A stretch of DNA of 64,000 bases from contig DIZF01000055.1 in assembly GCA_002427815.1 (NCBI GenBank), forward strand, positions 1 through 64,000, in the 5' to 3' direction. The position numbers and the translations under genes are program-made. The DNA comes from Ramlibacter tataouinensis (GTDB lineage Bacteria > Pseudomonadota > Gammaproteobacteria > Burkholderiales > Burkholderiaceae_C). A model generated the notes under the pieces. The model saw nothing but the letters and a program-made list of their open reading frames with translations. It made no database searches and was not told where the DNA came from. Positions 44,961-53,475 of this stretch are shown here, piece by piece. Position 1 is the first letter of the stretch. Each line of letters starts with the position of its first letter.

Positions 44961-45032
44961 ATGGACGCTGCAATCGAACGCGAACTGCTCGACTTCGTCG
45001 CCCACGAGGCGCGCCTGCCCGATGCCGGGCGC
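44961..45032 (+). pseudogene. remnant of a second dioxygenase beta gene, N-terminal part only
   Basis: Starting with an ATG 4 bp after the alpha remnant, the codons encode MDAAIERELLDFVAHEARLP, matching the beginning of dioxygenase beta subunits (compare LIAFVYAEARMLDEQRFDEW in the intact beta). Similarity stops after about 24 codons, and the frame runs on into the next binding-protein gene. This is the 5' stump of a beta gene deleted together with most of the alpha gene. Confidence 0.7.
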
Positions 45033-45092
45033 GGCGTTGCCGGTCATCCAGCTTTTTCCCTGACAGCACATTCATTCAACCAGGAGACAACT

Positions 45093-46250
45093 GTGAAGAA
45101 CATTTTCATCCGTGCAGCGCTGGCCGGCATCGCCGCCTTCGCTTTCGCAAGCGGCGCCATGGCCGCAGATCTGAAGGTGGGCCTGTCCGTGTCGCTGTCG
45201 GGGCCGAACTCCTCGCTGGGCATTCCCTACGCGAAAGGCATGCAGGCGGCGCTCGCCTACAAGCCGGAGATCGGCGGCCACAAGGTGCAGCTGATCGTGC
45301 TCGACGACGGCTCCGACCCGACCACCGCCGGGCGCAATGCGCGCAAGCTGATCGAGGAAGACAAGGTCGACGTGCTGATGGGAACCTCCGGCGTGCCGGC
45401 GGCCATCGCGATGGCGCAGGTCGGCAAGGAATTGAAGACGCCGATGATCGGCCTGACGCCGATCGCCCTCGACCCCGCCGACAACCCCTGGGTCGTCACG
45501 GTGGCGCAGCCGACGCAGCTGATGGTCGATGCGGTGGTCGAGCGTATGAAGCGCAACGGCGTCAAGACCGTGGGCTACATCGGCTTCTCGGACGCCTGGG
45601 GCGACCTGGTGTACGACGCGCTGAACAAGGCTGCCGGCCCGGCCGGCATCAAGGTCGTCAGCAATGAGCGCTATGCCCGCGCCGATTCGTCGGTGACCGG
45701 GCAGATCCTGAAGATCATGGCGCTGCGTCCCGATGCGGTGATGACCGGCGGGGCCGGCACGCCGGGTGCGCTGCCTTTCCTGGCGCTGGCCGAGCGGGGC
45801 TTCGAGGGCGGCGTGTATGGCCAGCACGGGCTGATCAACCCCGACTTCATCCGCGTCGCGGGGGCGGCGGGCAACAACGCGCTGATGCCCACGGGCCCGG
45901 TGATCGTTGCCGAACAACTGCCGGCGGACTATCCCACGCGCCAGATCGCGCTGGACTTCCGGCAGGTATTCCAGAAGGTCAACAACGCGCCGTCCACCGA
46001 CGCCTTCTCCGCCTACTCGTTCGACGGCTACCTCGTGTTCGCCGATGCCACGGCGCGCGCCCTGGCGACCAAGGCCGAGCCGGGCACGCCGCAGTTCCGC
46101 GTCGCCCTGCGCGACGCGATCATGAGCACGAAGGAGCTCGTCGGCACCCACGGTGTCTACAACTTCAAGCGGGGCGATCTGTACGGCGTGGACAAGCGCG
46201 CGCGGGTGATCGTCAAGCTCGACAACGGGCAGTGGAAGCTGGCGCCTTGA
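45093..46250 (+). CDS. Liv-type ABC transporter substrate-binding protein (second copy)
   Basis: 385 aa from the GTG at 45093 (AGGAG seven bases upstream). The frame is open further back to 44961, but those residues are a dioxygenase stump, and the signal peptide MKNIFIRAALAGIAAFAFAS followed by GAMAADLKVGL fixes the true start. It shares long stretches with the first copy (SLGIPYAKGMQAALAYKPEI, GYIGFSDAWGDLVYDAL, NERYARADSSVTGQ). Two divergent receptors on one transporter would widen or tune substrate range. Corresponds to IadK2 by order. Confidence 0.92.
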   Translation: MKNIFIRAALAGIAAFAFASGAMAADLKVGLSVSLSGPNSSLGIPYAKGMQAALAYKPEIGGHKVQLIVLDDGSDPTTAGRNARKLIEEDKVDVLMGTSGVPAAIAMAQVGKELKTPMIGLTPIALDPADNPWVVTVAQPTQLMVDAVVERMKRNGVKTVGYIGFSDAWGDLVYDALNKAAGPAGIKVVSNERYARADSSVTGQILKIMALRPDAVMTGGAGTPGALPFLALAERGFEGGVYGQHGLINPDFIRVAGAAGNNALMPTGPVIVAEQLPADYPTRQIALDFRQVFQKVNNAPSTDAFSAYSFDGYLVFADATARALATKAEPGTPQFRVALRDAIMSTKELVGTHGVYNFKRGDLYGVDKRARVIVKLDNGQWKLAP

Positions 46251-46303
46251 GGCGCGCCAGCCGTGCCGCCGCGGCCGCCAGGGTGCATCCGGGGAGACGC
46301 TGA

Positions 46304-47359
46304 ATGACATGGGACGTGGCGCTGATCCTGGGCATCGACGGCCTGGCCAATGGAGCGGTGTACCTGCTGGCCGGGCTGGGGCTGGTCCTGATTTTTTCCG
46401 TCACCCGGGTGGTGTTCGTGCCGTTCGGCGACGTGGCCGCCTTCGCGGCGCTCAGCCTCGCCGCGTTCGAAACCGGCCGCCTGCCGCCCACCGTGGGGCT
46501 GGTGCTGACGCTCGCCGCACTGGCGCTGGCCGCGGAGCTTTGGGGCATCGTGCGCCGGCGTGAGTTCGCGCGCATCCCGCGCGCGCTCGTCGGCTGGGGT
46601 GTGCTGCCGGCGCTGCCCTGCCTGGCCGCGTGGGCCATCGCCGGGCAGGCGGTGCCCTCGGCGCTGCAGGTTGCCATCGCGATCGCGCTGGTGGTGCCGG
46701 TCACACCGCTGGTGGCGCGGGTGGCGCTGCAGCCGATCGCCGACGCCTCGGTGCTGGTGCTGCTGATCGTCTCCCTGGCCCTGCACTTTCTGCTGTCGGG
46801 CCTGGGCCTGCTGTTCTTCGGCCCCGAGGGTTCGCGCACGGCGCCGCTGGTGGGTGGCTCCCTGACGTTGCCCGGCGGCTTTCCGGTGAGCGGCCAGGTG
46901 CTGCTGATGATGGCGTCGGCGGTGGTGCTGAGTGCGATGTTCTACCTGCTGTTCGAGCGCACGGTGGCCGGCAAGGCCCTGCGCGCGACGGCCGTCAACC
47001 GCGTGGGCGCTCGCCTGGTGGGCATCCGCCCGGCGCGCACGGCCCTGCTCGCCTATGGCCTGGCCTCGCTGCTGGCCGGCCTGATCGGCGTGCTGATGGC
47101 CCCCGTCACCACCATGTATTACGACTCGGGATTCCTGATCGGCCTGAAGGCCTTCGTCGCGGCCATCATCGGCGGCCTGGTCAGTTATCCGCTCACGGCG
47201 CTCGGCGCGCTGGCGGTGGGCGGCGTGGAAAGCTTCGCATCGTTCTGGAGCGGCGCCCTGAAGGATGTCATCGTGTTCAGCCTCCTGATTCCGGTGCTGA
47301 TGCTGCGCTCCTTCTTCAGCGCGCATGCCGAGGAAGAAGTCGAGGAAATGGACCAATGA
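46304..47359 (+). CDS. branched-chain amino acid-type ABC transporter permease, LivH-like
   Basis: 351 aa inner-membrane permease with about eight helices. The start LGIDGLANGAVYLLAGLGLVL is the standard LivH opening, and FERTVAGKALRATAVNR carries the cytoplasmic coupling-loop pattern (EAA-like) near 225-241. The last residues (HAEEEVEEMDQ) are acidic. It overlaps the LivM-LivG start (ATGA), so the transporter genes are translated together. Substrate follows the binding proteins, inferred to be an aromatic or indolic acid rather than an amino acid. Confidence 0.92.
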   Translation: MTWDVALILGIDGLANGAVYLLAGLGLVLIFSVTRVVFVPFGDVAAFAALSLAAFETGRLPPTVGLVLTLAALALAAELWGIVRRREFARIPRALVGWGVLPALPCLAAWAIAGQAVPSALQVAIAIALVVPVTPLVARVALQPIADASVLVLLIVSLALHFLLSGLGLLFFGPEGSRTAPLVGGSLTLPGGFPVSGQVLLMMASAVVLSAMFYLLFERTVAGKALRATAVNRVGARLVGIRPARTALLAYGLASLLAGLIGVLMAPVTTMYYDSGFLIGLKAFVAAIIGGLVSYPLTALGALAVGGVESFASFWSGALKDVIVFSLLIPVLMLRSFFSAHAEEEVEEMDQ

Positions 47360-49206
47360 AGCCGCGCCACCGTCAGCTGGCCCTGCTGGGCATGGTGGTC
47401 GCGGGCCTGGCCATCGCACCGGCACTGCTGGGCAACTTCGCCGTCTCGCTTCTCAACGACGTCGCCATCGGCGCGCTCGTGGCGCTCGGCCTCGTGCTGC
47501 TGACGGGCGTGGGGGGCGCCACCTCTTTCGGCCAGGCCGCCTTCGTCGGCATCGCGGCCTATGCCACGGCCTGGCTCACGACGGCGCATGGAATGTCGCC
47601 GTGGCTCGGGCTGCCGTTCGCCCTGGCGCTCACCGGCCTGGCGGCGCTGGCCATCGGCCTGCTGACGCTGCGCCTGGGGGGACACTTCCTGCCGCTCTCC
47701 ACCATCGCCTGGGGCCTGTCGATCCCACTGCTGTTCGGCAACATGGACGCCCTGGGGCGCCACACCGGCCTGTCGAACATCCCGCCGCTGCGCATCGGCT
47801 CCTGGTCGCTGGTCGACCCGCGCTCGATCTATTACCTGATCTGGATCCTGCTGGGCCTGGCCTGCCTGTTCAGCCACAACGTGCTGCAGTCGCGGGCGGG
47901 CCGCGCGATCCGCGGCCTGCGCGGCGGCTCGACCCTGCTGGGCAGCGTCGGCGCCGATGCCTTCCGCGTCAGGCTCACGCTGTTCGTCATGGCCGCTTTG
48001 CTGGCGGGGCTGGCGGGCTGGCTGTACGCGCACACGAACCGCTTCGTCAGCCCGTCGCCGTTCGACGTGCGGGCCAGCATCGAGTACCTGCTGATGGCGG
48101 TCGCCGGCGGCCTGGGCCAGCTGAGCGGTGCGCTGGTCGGCTCGGCCCTGGTGCTGGTGTTGAAGAACGGCCTGCAGGATCTGCTGCCCCAGCTGACAGC
48201 GCGCAGCGGCCAGCTCGAGGGCGTGGTGTTCGCGGTGCTGTTCATCGTGCTGCTGCACGAGGCCCGTGGCGGCCTGATGGGCTTTGTCACGCGCTGGACC
48301 CGCGGGCGCTTCGCGCCGCCGGCGCACGATGCCCTGCAGGATGCGGGCATCGAACCGCTGGCGCGCCGCGCGCTCCCGGCACCGGGCGAGCCGGTGCTGG
48401 CGGTCAAGGGCGCGGTCAAGCGCTTCGGCGGCCTGCTCGCCGTCAACAATGTGAGCTTCGAGGTACGCGCCGGCGAGATCGTCGGGCTGATCGGGCCGAA
48501 CGGCGCGGGCAAGTCGACGATGTTCAATCTGGTCACGGGCACCCTGGCGATGAACGCGGGAAGGGTCGAGTTTCTCGGGCGCGATATCACGCAGCTGCGG
48601 CAGCCGCACATCGCCCGGCTGGGCATGGCCCGCACCTTCCAGCACGTCAAGCTGCGGCCTCACATGAGCCTGCTCGACAACGTCGCACTCGGTGCTCATG
48701 CCCGGGGCAGTGCGGGGCTGATGGCGGCCGGCCTGCGGCTGGACCGGCGGGAGGAGGCGCAGATCATGGCGGAGGCGCGGCGGCAACTGGCGCGCCTGGG
48801 GCTGGCCGAGCGCGCCCATGAACTGGCGGGCAGCCTGCCGCTTGGAACCCAGCGCATCCTGGAGATCGCGCGGGCACTTGCCGCCGACCCCGTGCTGCTG
48901 GTGCTGGACGAACCGGCTGCGGGCCTGCGGCGCAAGGAGAAGCAGGCCCTGAGCGGGCTGCTGCGCAAGCTGCGGGACGAAGGAGTGACGATTCTCATCG
49001 TGGAACACGACATGGCCTTTGTGATGAAGCTGGTGGACCGGCTGGTGGTGATGACCTTCGGTTCCAAGCTCGTCGAGGGCACGCCCGCGGCCGTGCGCGC
49101 CAACGTGGAGGTGCAGGCGGCCTATCTTGGGAGCGTGATCGAGCCGAGCGAGGCCCGGCAGACTGCCGTCGCAGGGAACGCCATGCCCCTGGGGAAGGTG
49201 GCATGA
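47356..49206 (+). CDS. LivM-type permease fused to LivG-type ATPase
   Basis: 616 aa. Residues 1 to about 325 are a LivM-like permease (LLTGVGGATSFGQAAFVGIAAYA, SRAGRAIRGLRGGSTLLGSVGADAF coupling region, LLMAVAGGLGQLSGALVGSAL). After a short linker a LivG-like ATPase follows with Walker A GPNGAGKST, signature SLPLGTQRILEIARAL and Walker B VLLVLDEPAAGLR, plus EHD. The signature is the SYGxQR type with a changed start. Permease-ATPase fusions of this order occur naturally in the Liv family, so it is probably intact. Coupled by ATGA overlaps to both neighbours. Confidence 0.92.
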   Translation: MKPRHRQLALLGMVVAGLAIAPALLGNFAVSLLNDVAIGALVALGLVLLTGVGGATSFGQAAFVGIAAYATAWLTTAHGMSPWLGLPFALALTGLAALAIGLLTLRLGGHFLPLSTIAWGLSIPLLFGNMDALGRHTGLSNIPPLRIGSWSLVDPRSIYYLIWILLGLACLFSHNVLQSRAGRAIRGLRGGSTLLGSVGADAFRVRLTLFVMAALLAGLAGWLYAHTNRFVSPSPFDVRASIEYLLMAVAGGLGQLSGALVGSALVLVLKNGLQDLLPQLTARSGQLEGVVFAVLFIVLLHEARGGLMGFVTRWTRGRFAPPAHDALQDAGIEPLARRALPAPGEPVLAVKGAVKRFGGLLAVNNVSFEVRAGEIVGLIGPNGAGKSTMFNLVTGTLAMNAGRVEFLGRDITQLRQPHIARLGMARTFQHVKLRPHMSLLDNVALGAHARGSAGLMAAGLRLDRREEAQIMAEARRQLARLGLAERAHELAGSLPLGTQRILEIARALAADPVLLVLDEPAAGLRRKEKQALSGLLRKLRDEGVTILIVEHDMAFVMKLVDRLVVMTFGSKLVEGTPAAVRANVEVQAAYLGSVIEPSEARQTAVAGNAMPLGKVA

Positions 49207-49934
49207 CGGACATGCTCGAGATCCGCGACCTGCACGTGTCCTACGGCCCGGTCGATGCGGTCCGCGGCGTGTCCTTGTCGCTGGCACGCGGGCAGATCGT
49301 CTCGGTGATCGGTCCCAACGGAGCCGGCAAGAGCACCCTGCTCGGCGCCGCGATGGGGCTGTTGCCGTCGCACGGCACACTGCGCTTCCAGGGCGAGGAC
49401 CTCGCCGGAATCGACGTCGAGTCCCGGGTCGAGCGCGGGCTGTGCCTGGTGCCGGAGAAGCGCGAGCTGTTCGGCGAGCTGACGGTGCTGGACAACCTGA
49501 TGCTGGGCGCCTACACCCGGAAGTTTTCCAGCGCCACGCTGCGCGGTCGCCTCGATTCGGTGTATGGGCGCTTTCCGCGCATGGCCGAGCGCCGCAGCCA
49601 GCGTGCCGACACCCTGTCGGGCGGCGAACGCCAGATGCTGGCACTGGGGCGGGCGCTGATGTCGGCGCCGCGTCTGCTGATGCTCGATGAGCCCAGCCTC
49701 GGCCTGGCCCCGCTGATCGTGCGCGAGATTCTCTCGATCGTGCGCAGCCTGCGCGACGACGGCGTGTCCATCCTGCTGGTCGAGCAGAACGCGCGTGCTG
49801 CGCTCGAGTGTTCGGACCATGGGTACGTGCTGGAGACCGGGGAGATTGCGCTCAGCGGCGAGTCGAGCGCGCTCGCCAGCGATGCCCGGGTGCAAGCCAC
49901 CTACCTGGGAGGAGGCACGGATGACGATGACTGA
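49203..49934 (+). CDS. LivF-type ABC transporter ATP-binding protein
   Basis: 243 aa ATPase completing the transporter: Walker A IGPNGAGKSTLL near 36-47, ABC signature LSGGERQMLALGRAL near 138-152, Walker B LLMLDEPSLGLAP near 158-170, and the switch His replaced by Gln in LLVEQNA, a change usual in LivF proteins. The first 4 bases overlap the LivM-LivG stop, and its last 14 overlap the acyl-CoA ligase start, so transporter and ligase expression are linked. Confidence 0.94.
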   Translation: MTDMLEIRDLHVSYGPVDAVRGVSLSLARGQIVSVIGPNGAGKSTLLGAAMGLLPSHGTLRFQGEDLAGIDVESRVERGLCLVPEKRELFGELTVLDNLMLGAYTRKFSSATLRGRLDSVYGRFPRMAERRSQRADTLSGGERQMLALGRALMSAPRLLMLDEPSLGLAPLIVREILSIVRSLRDDGVSILLVEQNARAALECSDHGYVLETGEIALSGESSALASDARVQATYLGGGTDDDD

Positions 49935-51555
49935 GGCCGCTGGCGCGGCCACCCCGCTGCCGCCCGAGGAGCGCACGCTGCCGGCCATCCTGCGGCGGCA
50001 GGCGGCGGCCTTCGGCGCCCGGCCGCTGCTTCGCATTGCCGGCGGGTCGTGGGCCCATCGCGATGCGGCCGACGTGGCGGCCGGCCGGGCGGCGGCGCTG
50101 CTCGCAGCCGGCGTCGGATCTGGAGACCGTGTCGCGCTGATGTGCTCCAACCGGATCGAGTTCCTCGAGACGTTCCTCGGCTGCGGCTGGCTGGGCGCCG
50201 TGTCGGTGCCGATCAACACCGCCGCCATGGGGCCACAGATCGAATACTTCCTCGCCAACAGCGGAGCCCGCCTGCTCGTGATCGAGGCCGGCTTCCTGGC
50301 GCGGCTGGCGAAGGCCGACCTCTCGCGCACCGCCCTCCAGGCGATCTGGATCGTTGGCGAGACGGCTGGGGACTACCCGCCACGCGCTGCCGGCGTATCC
50401 AGCCGGAGCTACCCGGCGGCCGGCGCTGCGGTCGCCCCTGCCCCAGTGAAGCCGGGCGACCCGATCGCGATTCTCTACACCTCCGGCACCACGGGGCCGG
50501 CGAAGGGCGTCATCTGCCCGCATGCGCAGTACCACTGGTGGGGCCTCAACAGCGCACGGGTGCTGGGGGTGGGTGCTCAGGACGTGCTGTGCACGACGCT
50601 GCCGCTGTTCCACATCAACGCGCTCAACACCTTCGCCCAGGCGGCCCTGGCGGGGTGTCGCGTGGTCTTCGAGCCGCGCTTTTCCGCCTCCGGTTTCTGG
50701 GCGTCCATGCGCGCCGCCGACGCGACCGTCGTCTACCTGCTGGGCGCGATGGTGCCCATCCTGCTGGCGCAGCCGGCCGCGCAGGCCGAACGCACGCACC
50801 GGGTGCGGGTCGGCCTGGGCCCGGGCGTGCCGGCGGCGGCGGGCGCGGCCTTTCGCGAGCGCACCAGCGTGAACCTGCTGGAAGGCTACGGCTCCACCGA
50901 AACCAACTTCGTGATCGCCACCACCCCGGCCACCGCGGGCCGAGGCGTGATGGGCCGGCTGCTGCCGGGCTTCGACGCGCGCGTCGTCGACGAATACGAC
51001 GTCGCACTGCCCCCGGGCGCGGCGGGCGAACTGGTGCTGCGGGCCGACGAGCCCTTCGCCTTCGCCAGCGGCTATTTCGGCATGCCCGAACAGACGGTGC
51101 AGGCATGGCGCAACCTGTGGTTCCACACCGGCGACCGGGTGGTGCGCGATGCCGACGGCACCTTCCGCTTCATCGACCGGATCAAGGACGCCATCCGCCG
51201 CCGTGGCGAGAACATCTCGTCGTACGAGGTCGAGCAGGTGCTGCTGAGCCATCCGGCGGTGGCCAGTGCGGCCGTCTACCCGGTGCGATCGGAGCTGGCC
51301 GAGGACGAGGTGATGGCGGCGCTGGTGCTCAAGGCCGGCGAGCGCCTCGACCTTGGAGCGCTGGCACACTATTGCGAGGAGCGGCTGCCGTATTTCGCCG
51401 TGCCGCGGTACGTCGAACTGATGGACGACCTGCCGCGCACCGAGAACGGCAAGGTGCAGAAGTACAAATTGCGCGAGCGGGGTGTGACGGCGGCGACCTG
51501 GGTGCGACCGGGCAGCGCCCGCCCCGATCGCTCGACCCCGGGCGGGGCGCGTTGA
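49921..51555 (+). CDS. acyl-CoA ligase (AMP-dependent), second copy
   Basis: 544 aa ANL enzyme from the ATG at 49921. It has the loop YTSGTTGPAKG near 184-194, GYGSTETNFV near 323, WFHTGDRVVRD and DRIKDAIRRRGENIS near 420-434, and the C-terminal TENGKVQKYKL with the catalytic Lys. It is only moderately similar to the ligase at 37745-39379, so the two probably activate different acids of the pathway, such as the imported acid versus a cleavage product like anthranilate. The C-terminal 25 residues are a Pro/Arg-rich tail of low complexity. Confidence 0.9.
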   Translation: MTMTEAAGAATPLPPEERTLPAILRRQAAAFGARPLLRIAGGSWAHRDAADVAAGRAAALLAAGVGSGDRVALMCSNRIEFLETFLGCGWLGAVSVPINTAAMGPQIEYFLANSGARLLVIEAGFLARLAKADLSRTALQAIWIVGETAGDYPPRAAGVSSRSYPAAGAAVAPAPVKPGDPIAILYTSGTTGPAKGVICPHAQYHWWGLNSARVLGVGAQDVLCTTLPLFHINALNTFAQAALAGCRVVFEPRFSASGFWASMRAADATVVYLLGAMVPILLAQPAAQAERTHRVRVGLGPGVPAAAGAAFRERTSVNLLEGYGSTETNFVIATTPATAGRGVMGRLLPGFDARVVDEYDVALPPGAAGELVLRADEPFAFASGYFGMPEQTVQAWRNLWFHTGDRVVRDADGTFRFIDRIKDAIRRRGENISSYEVEQVLLSHPAVASAAVYPVRSELAEDEVMAALVLKAGERLDLGALAHYCEERLPYFAVPRYVELMDDLPRTENGKVQKYKLRERGVTAATWVRPGSARPDRSTPGGAR

Positions 51556-51626
51556 GCCGCGCCGTCCGCAGCGCGGCTGGCCCGCATTGCCGCCCTTTGC
51601 CCAAATCCTTTCAACTCAAATAATCA

Positions 51627-52082
51627 ATGCTCGAATCAAGAAAGACCCTGGAGCTTTCCGCGACCGCGTTCCGGCGCCCTCGCCAGATCCGATTCACCGA
51701 CTGCGATCCGGCCGGCATCGTCTTCTATCCACAGTACTTCGTCATGTTCAACGACCTCGTGGAAGACTGGGTGGATAACGCGCTGGGGATCGGTTACCGC
51801 AAACTCATCATCGACCGCCGGGTGGGTCTGCCGACCGTGCGGGTGGAAGCTGATTTCCGCGCCGTCAGCCACATGGGGGACGCCGTGACGCTGGCGCTTG
51901 CCGTGGAGCACCTCGGCGGCCGCTCGCTGACGCTGAACCTGCACTGCCAGGGCGCGGAAGGCGCGATCCGCATGCACATGCGCCAGGTGATCGTGACCAC
52001 CTCGCTGGTGACCCTGCACGCGATCGACATTCCGCCCGACCTGCGCGCGGCCATCGTGCGCGCGTCGGGCAGCGCCGGCTGA
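51627..52082 (+). CDS. 4-hydroxybenzoyl-CoA thioesterase-family (hot-dog fold) protein
   Basis: 151 aa hot-dog thioesterase. The active-site segment DCDPAGIVFYPQYFVMFNDL (about 26-45) carries the conserved Asp and the helix of 4HBT enzymes, followed by LPTVRVEADFRAVSHMGD. It would release a free aromatic or aliphatic acid from CoA. It follows the second ligase by 71 bp on the same strand and probably ends the large operon. No strong terminator was seen before the next promoter region. Confidence 0.88.
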   Translation: MLESRKTLELSATAFRRPRQIRFTDCDPAGIVFYPQYFVMFNDLVEDWVDNALGIGYRKLIIDRRVGLPTVRVEADFRAVSHMGDAVTLALAVEHLGGRSLTLNLHCQGAEGAIRMHMRQVIVTTSLVTLHAIDIPPDLRAAIVRASGSAG

Positions 52083-52320
52083 AGGCCGCTCCGCCGCGCG
52101 GGGCTGGTGGGAAAACGGGGCCGCCGCGACGGGGGCCACAGTCCCGGGGCAGAGCTGCCGCGGCGGATCTTGGACAAATCAACTGACTTCTTGAATCTAT
52201 CCAAGGAACGGCCGCCAGGCCCTTGTGCGGCCGCCGGGCAGGCCCTCTAATTCGTCCCTCGCCGGGTCGCGAAAGCGCGCCTGCGCGGCACCCGACCCGA
52301 AACAGTTCCTGGAGCAATCG

Positions 52321-53469
52321 ATGAACGCAGTGACCGAAGCGCCCTTCCGCCAGCAGACTTTCAAGATTCCGCAGACCATGAAAGCCTGGGTCCTGGGGGA
52401 TCCGGACCAGCTCAGCCTGGTGGACAAGCCGGTGCCCCAGCCCCAGGCCGCCGAGGTGCTGGTGCGCATCGATGCGATCGCCGTGTGCGCGACCGACCTC
52501 GAGATCATCCACAAGGGCCCGCCGGCCCTGATCCAGGGCGGCCTGCCGTTCAACAAGAACTTCACGCCCGGCCACGAGTACATGGGCACCATCGTCAAGC
52601 TGGGCCCCGGTGTGGACGAGTACCAGGTGGGCGACCGGGTCACGGTGGAAGTGCACGCGGGGTGCGGGCGCTGCGAGCGGTGCCGCGAAGGCATGTACAC
52701 CGCCTGCCTGAACTACGGCAAGAACTACGGCGAGATGAACAAGGGGCATCGGGCCAACGGCTTCACCACCGACGGCGGCTTCACCCAGTACGCCATCAAC
52801 AGCATCAACACACTGGCCCACGTGCCGCCGGACATGAGCGACGAAGAGGCCACGCTGATCGTCACGGCCGGCACGGCGATGTACGGCCTGGACGTGACGG
52901 CGGGCCTGATCGCGGGCCAGTCGGTGGTGGTGATGGGCCCCGGCCCGATCGGCCTGATGGGCGTCGCCGTGGCCAAGGCGCTGGGCGCCAGCGAGGTGAT
53001 CCTCACCGGAACGCGCGACAACCGCCTCGAGATGGGACGCCAGCTCGGCGCCGACTTCACCGTGAACGTGACCAAGGAAGACGCGGTCGAGAAGGTCAAG
53101 GAATACACCAATGGCGGCGCCCACTATGTGCTGGAGTGCTCCGGCGCGCCGAACGCGGTGAACGACGCGGCCCGGATGCTCAAGCGCGGCGGCCGGATCT
53201 GCCTGGCAGCTTTCCCGTCGGAGCCGGTGCCGATCGACGTCGCCGCCCTGGTGCGCAACAACATCTACCTGTACGGCATCCGCGGCGAGGGCAAGAGCGC
53301 CACCCACCGGGCGGCCGCGCTGATGGCGCAGAAGCGCTTCAACGCCAAGCTGATCCACACGCACACCTTCCCGCTGGAGGAGGTGCCCACGGCGCTGCGC
53401 TATGCCCGCGAACGCATCGACGACGCCATCAAGGTGGTGGTCAAGATGAGCCACCCCGAAGGTTATTGA
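52321..53469 (+). CDS. zinc-dependent alcohol dehydrogenase
   Basis: 382 aa medium-chain dehydrogenase. The catalytic zinc site is shown by AVCATDLE and GHEYMGTIV; the structural zinc loop by CGRCERCREGMYTAC; the NAD fold by VVMGPGPIGLMGVAVAKALG near 200-219. The group includes sorbitol/threonine-type dehydrogenases acting on secondary alcohols or polyols. GGAG lies 6 bp before the ATG; the upstream gap of 238 bp contains the inverted repeat cggccgc/gcggccg (52209-52215/52227-52233) and is the likely promoter region. It leads the molybdenum-hydroxylase operon and ends 6 bp before it. Confidence 0.9.
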   Translation: MNAVTEAPFRQQTFKIPQTMKAWVLGDPDQLSLVDKPVPQPQAAEVLVRIDAIAVCATDLEIIHKGPPALIQGGLPFNKNFTPGHEYMGTIVKLGPGVDEYQVGDRVTVEVHAGCGRCERCREGMYTACLNYGKNYGEMNKGHRANGFTTDGGFTQYAINSINTLAHVPPDMSDEEATLIVTAGTAMYGLDVTAGLIAGQSVVVMGPGPIGLMGVAVAKALGASEVILTGTRDNRLEMGRQLGADFTVNVTKEDAVEKVKEYTNGGAHYVLECSGAPNAVNDAARMLKRGGRICLAAFPSEPVPIDVAALVRNNIYLYGIRGEGKSATHRAAALMAQKRFNAKLIHTHTFPLEEVPTALRYARERIDDAIKVVVKMSHPEGY

Positions 53470-53475
53470 ACTCCC

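Noticed and set aside
44961..45092. Upstream-extended start for the second binding protein
   Set aside because: These codons match a dioxygenase beta N-terminus, not a signal peptide; the GTG at 45093 with AGGAG and a proper signal sequence is the real start.
47356..49206. LivM-LivG fusion as a novelty
   Set aside because: Permease-ATPase fusions of this order are known in the Liv transporter family, so it is recorded only as a feature.
47185..49644. 819-codon open frame antisense to the Liv transporter genes
   Set aside because: Same reason: sense genes have Walker and signature motifs, the antisense product has none.
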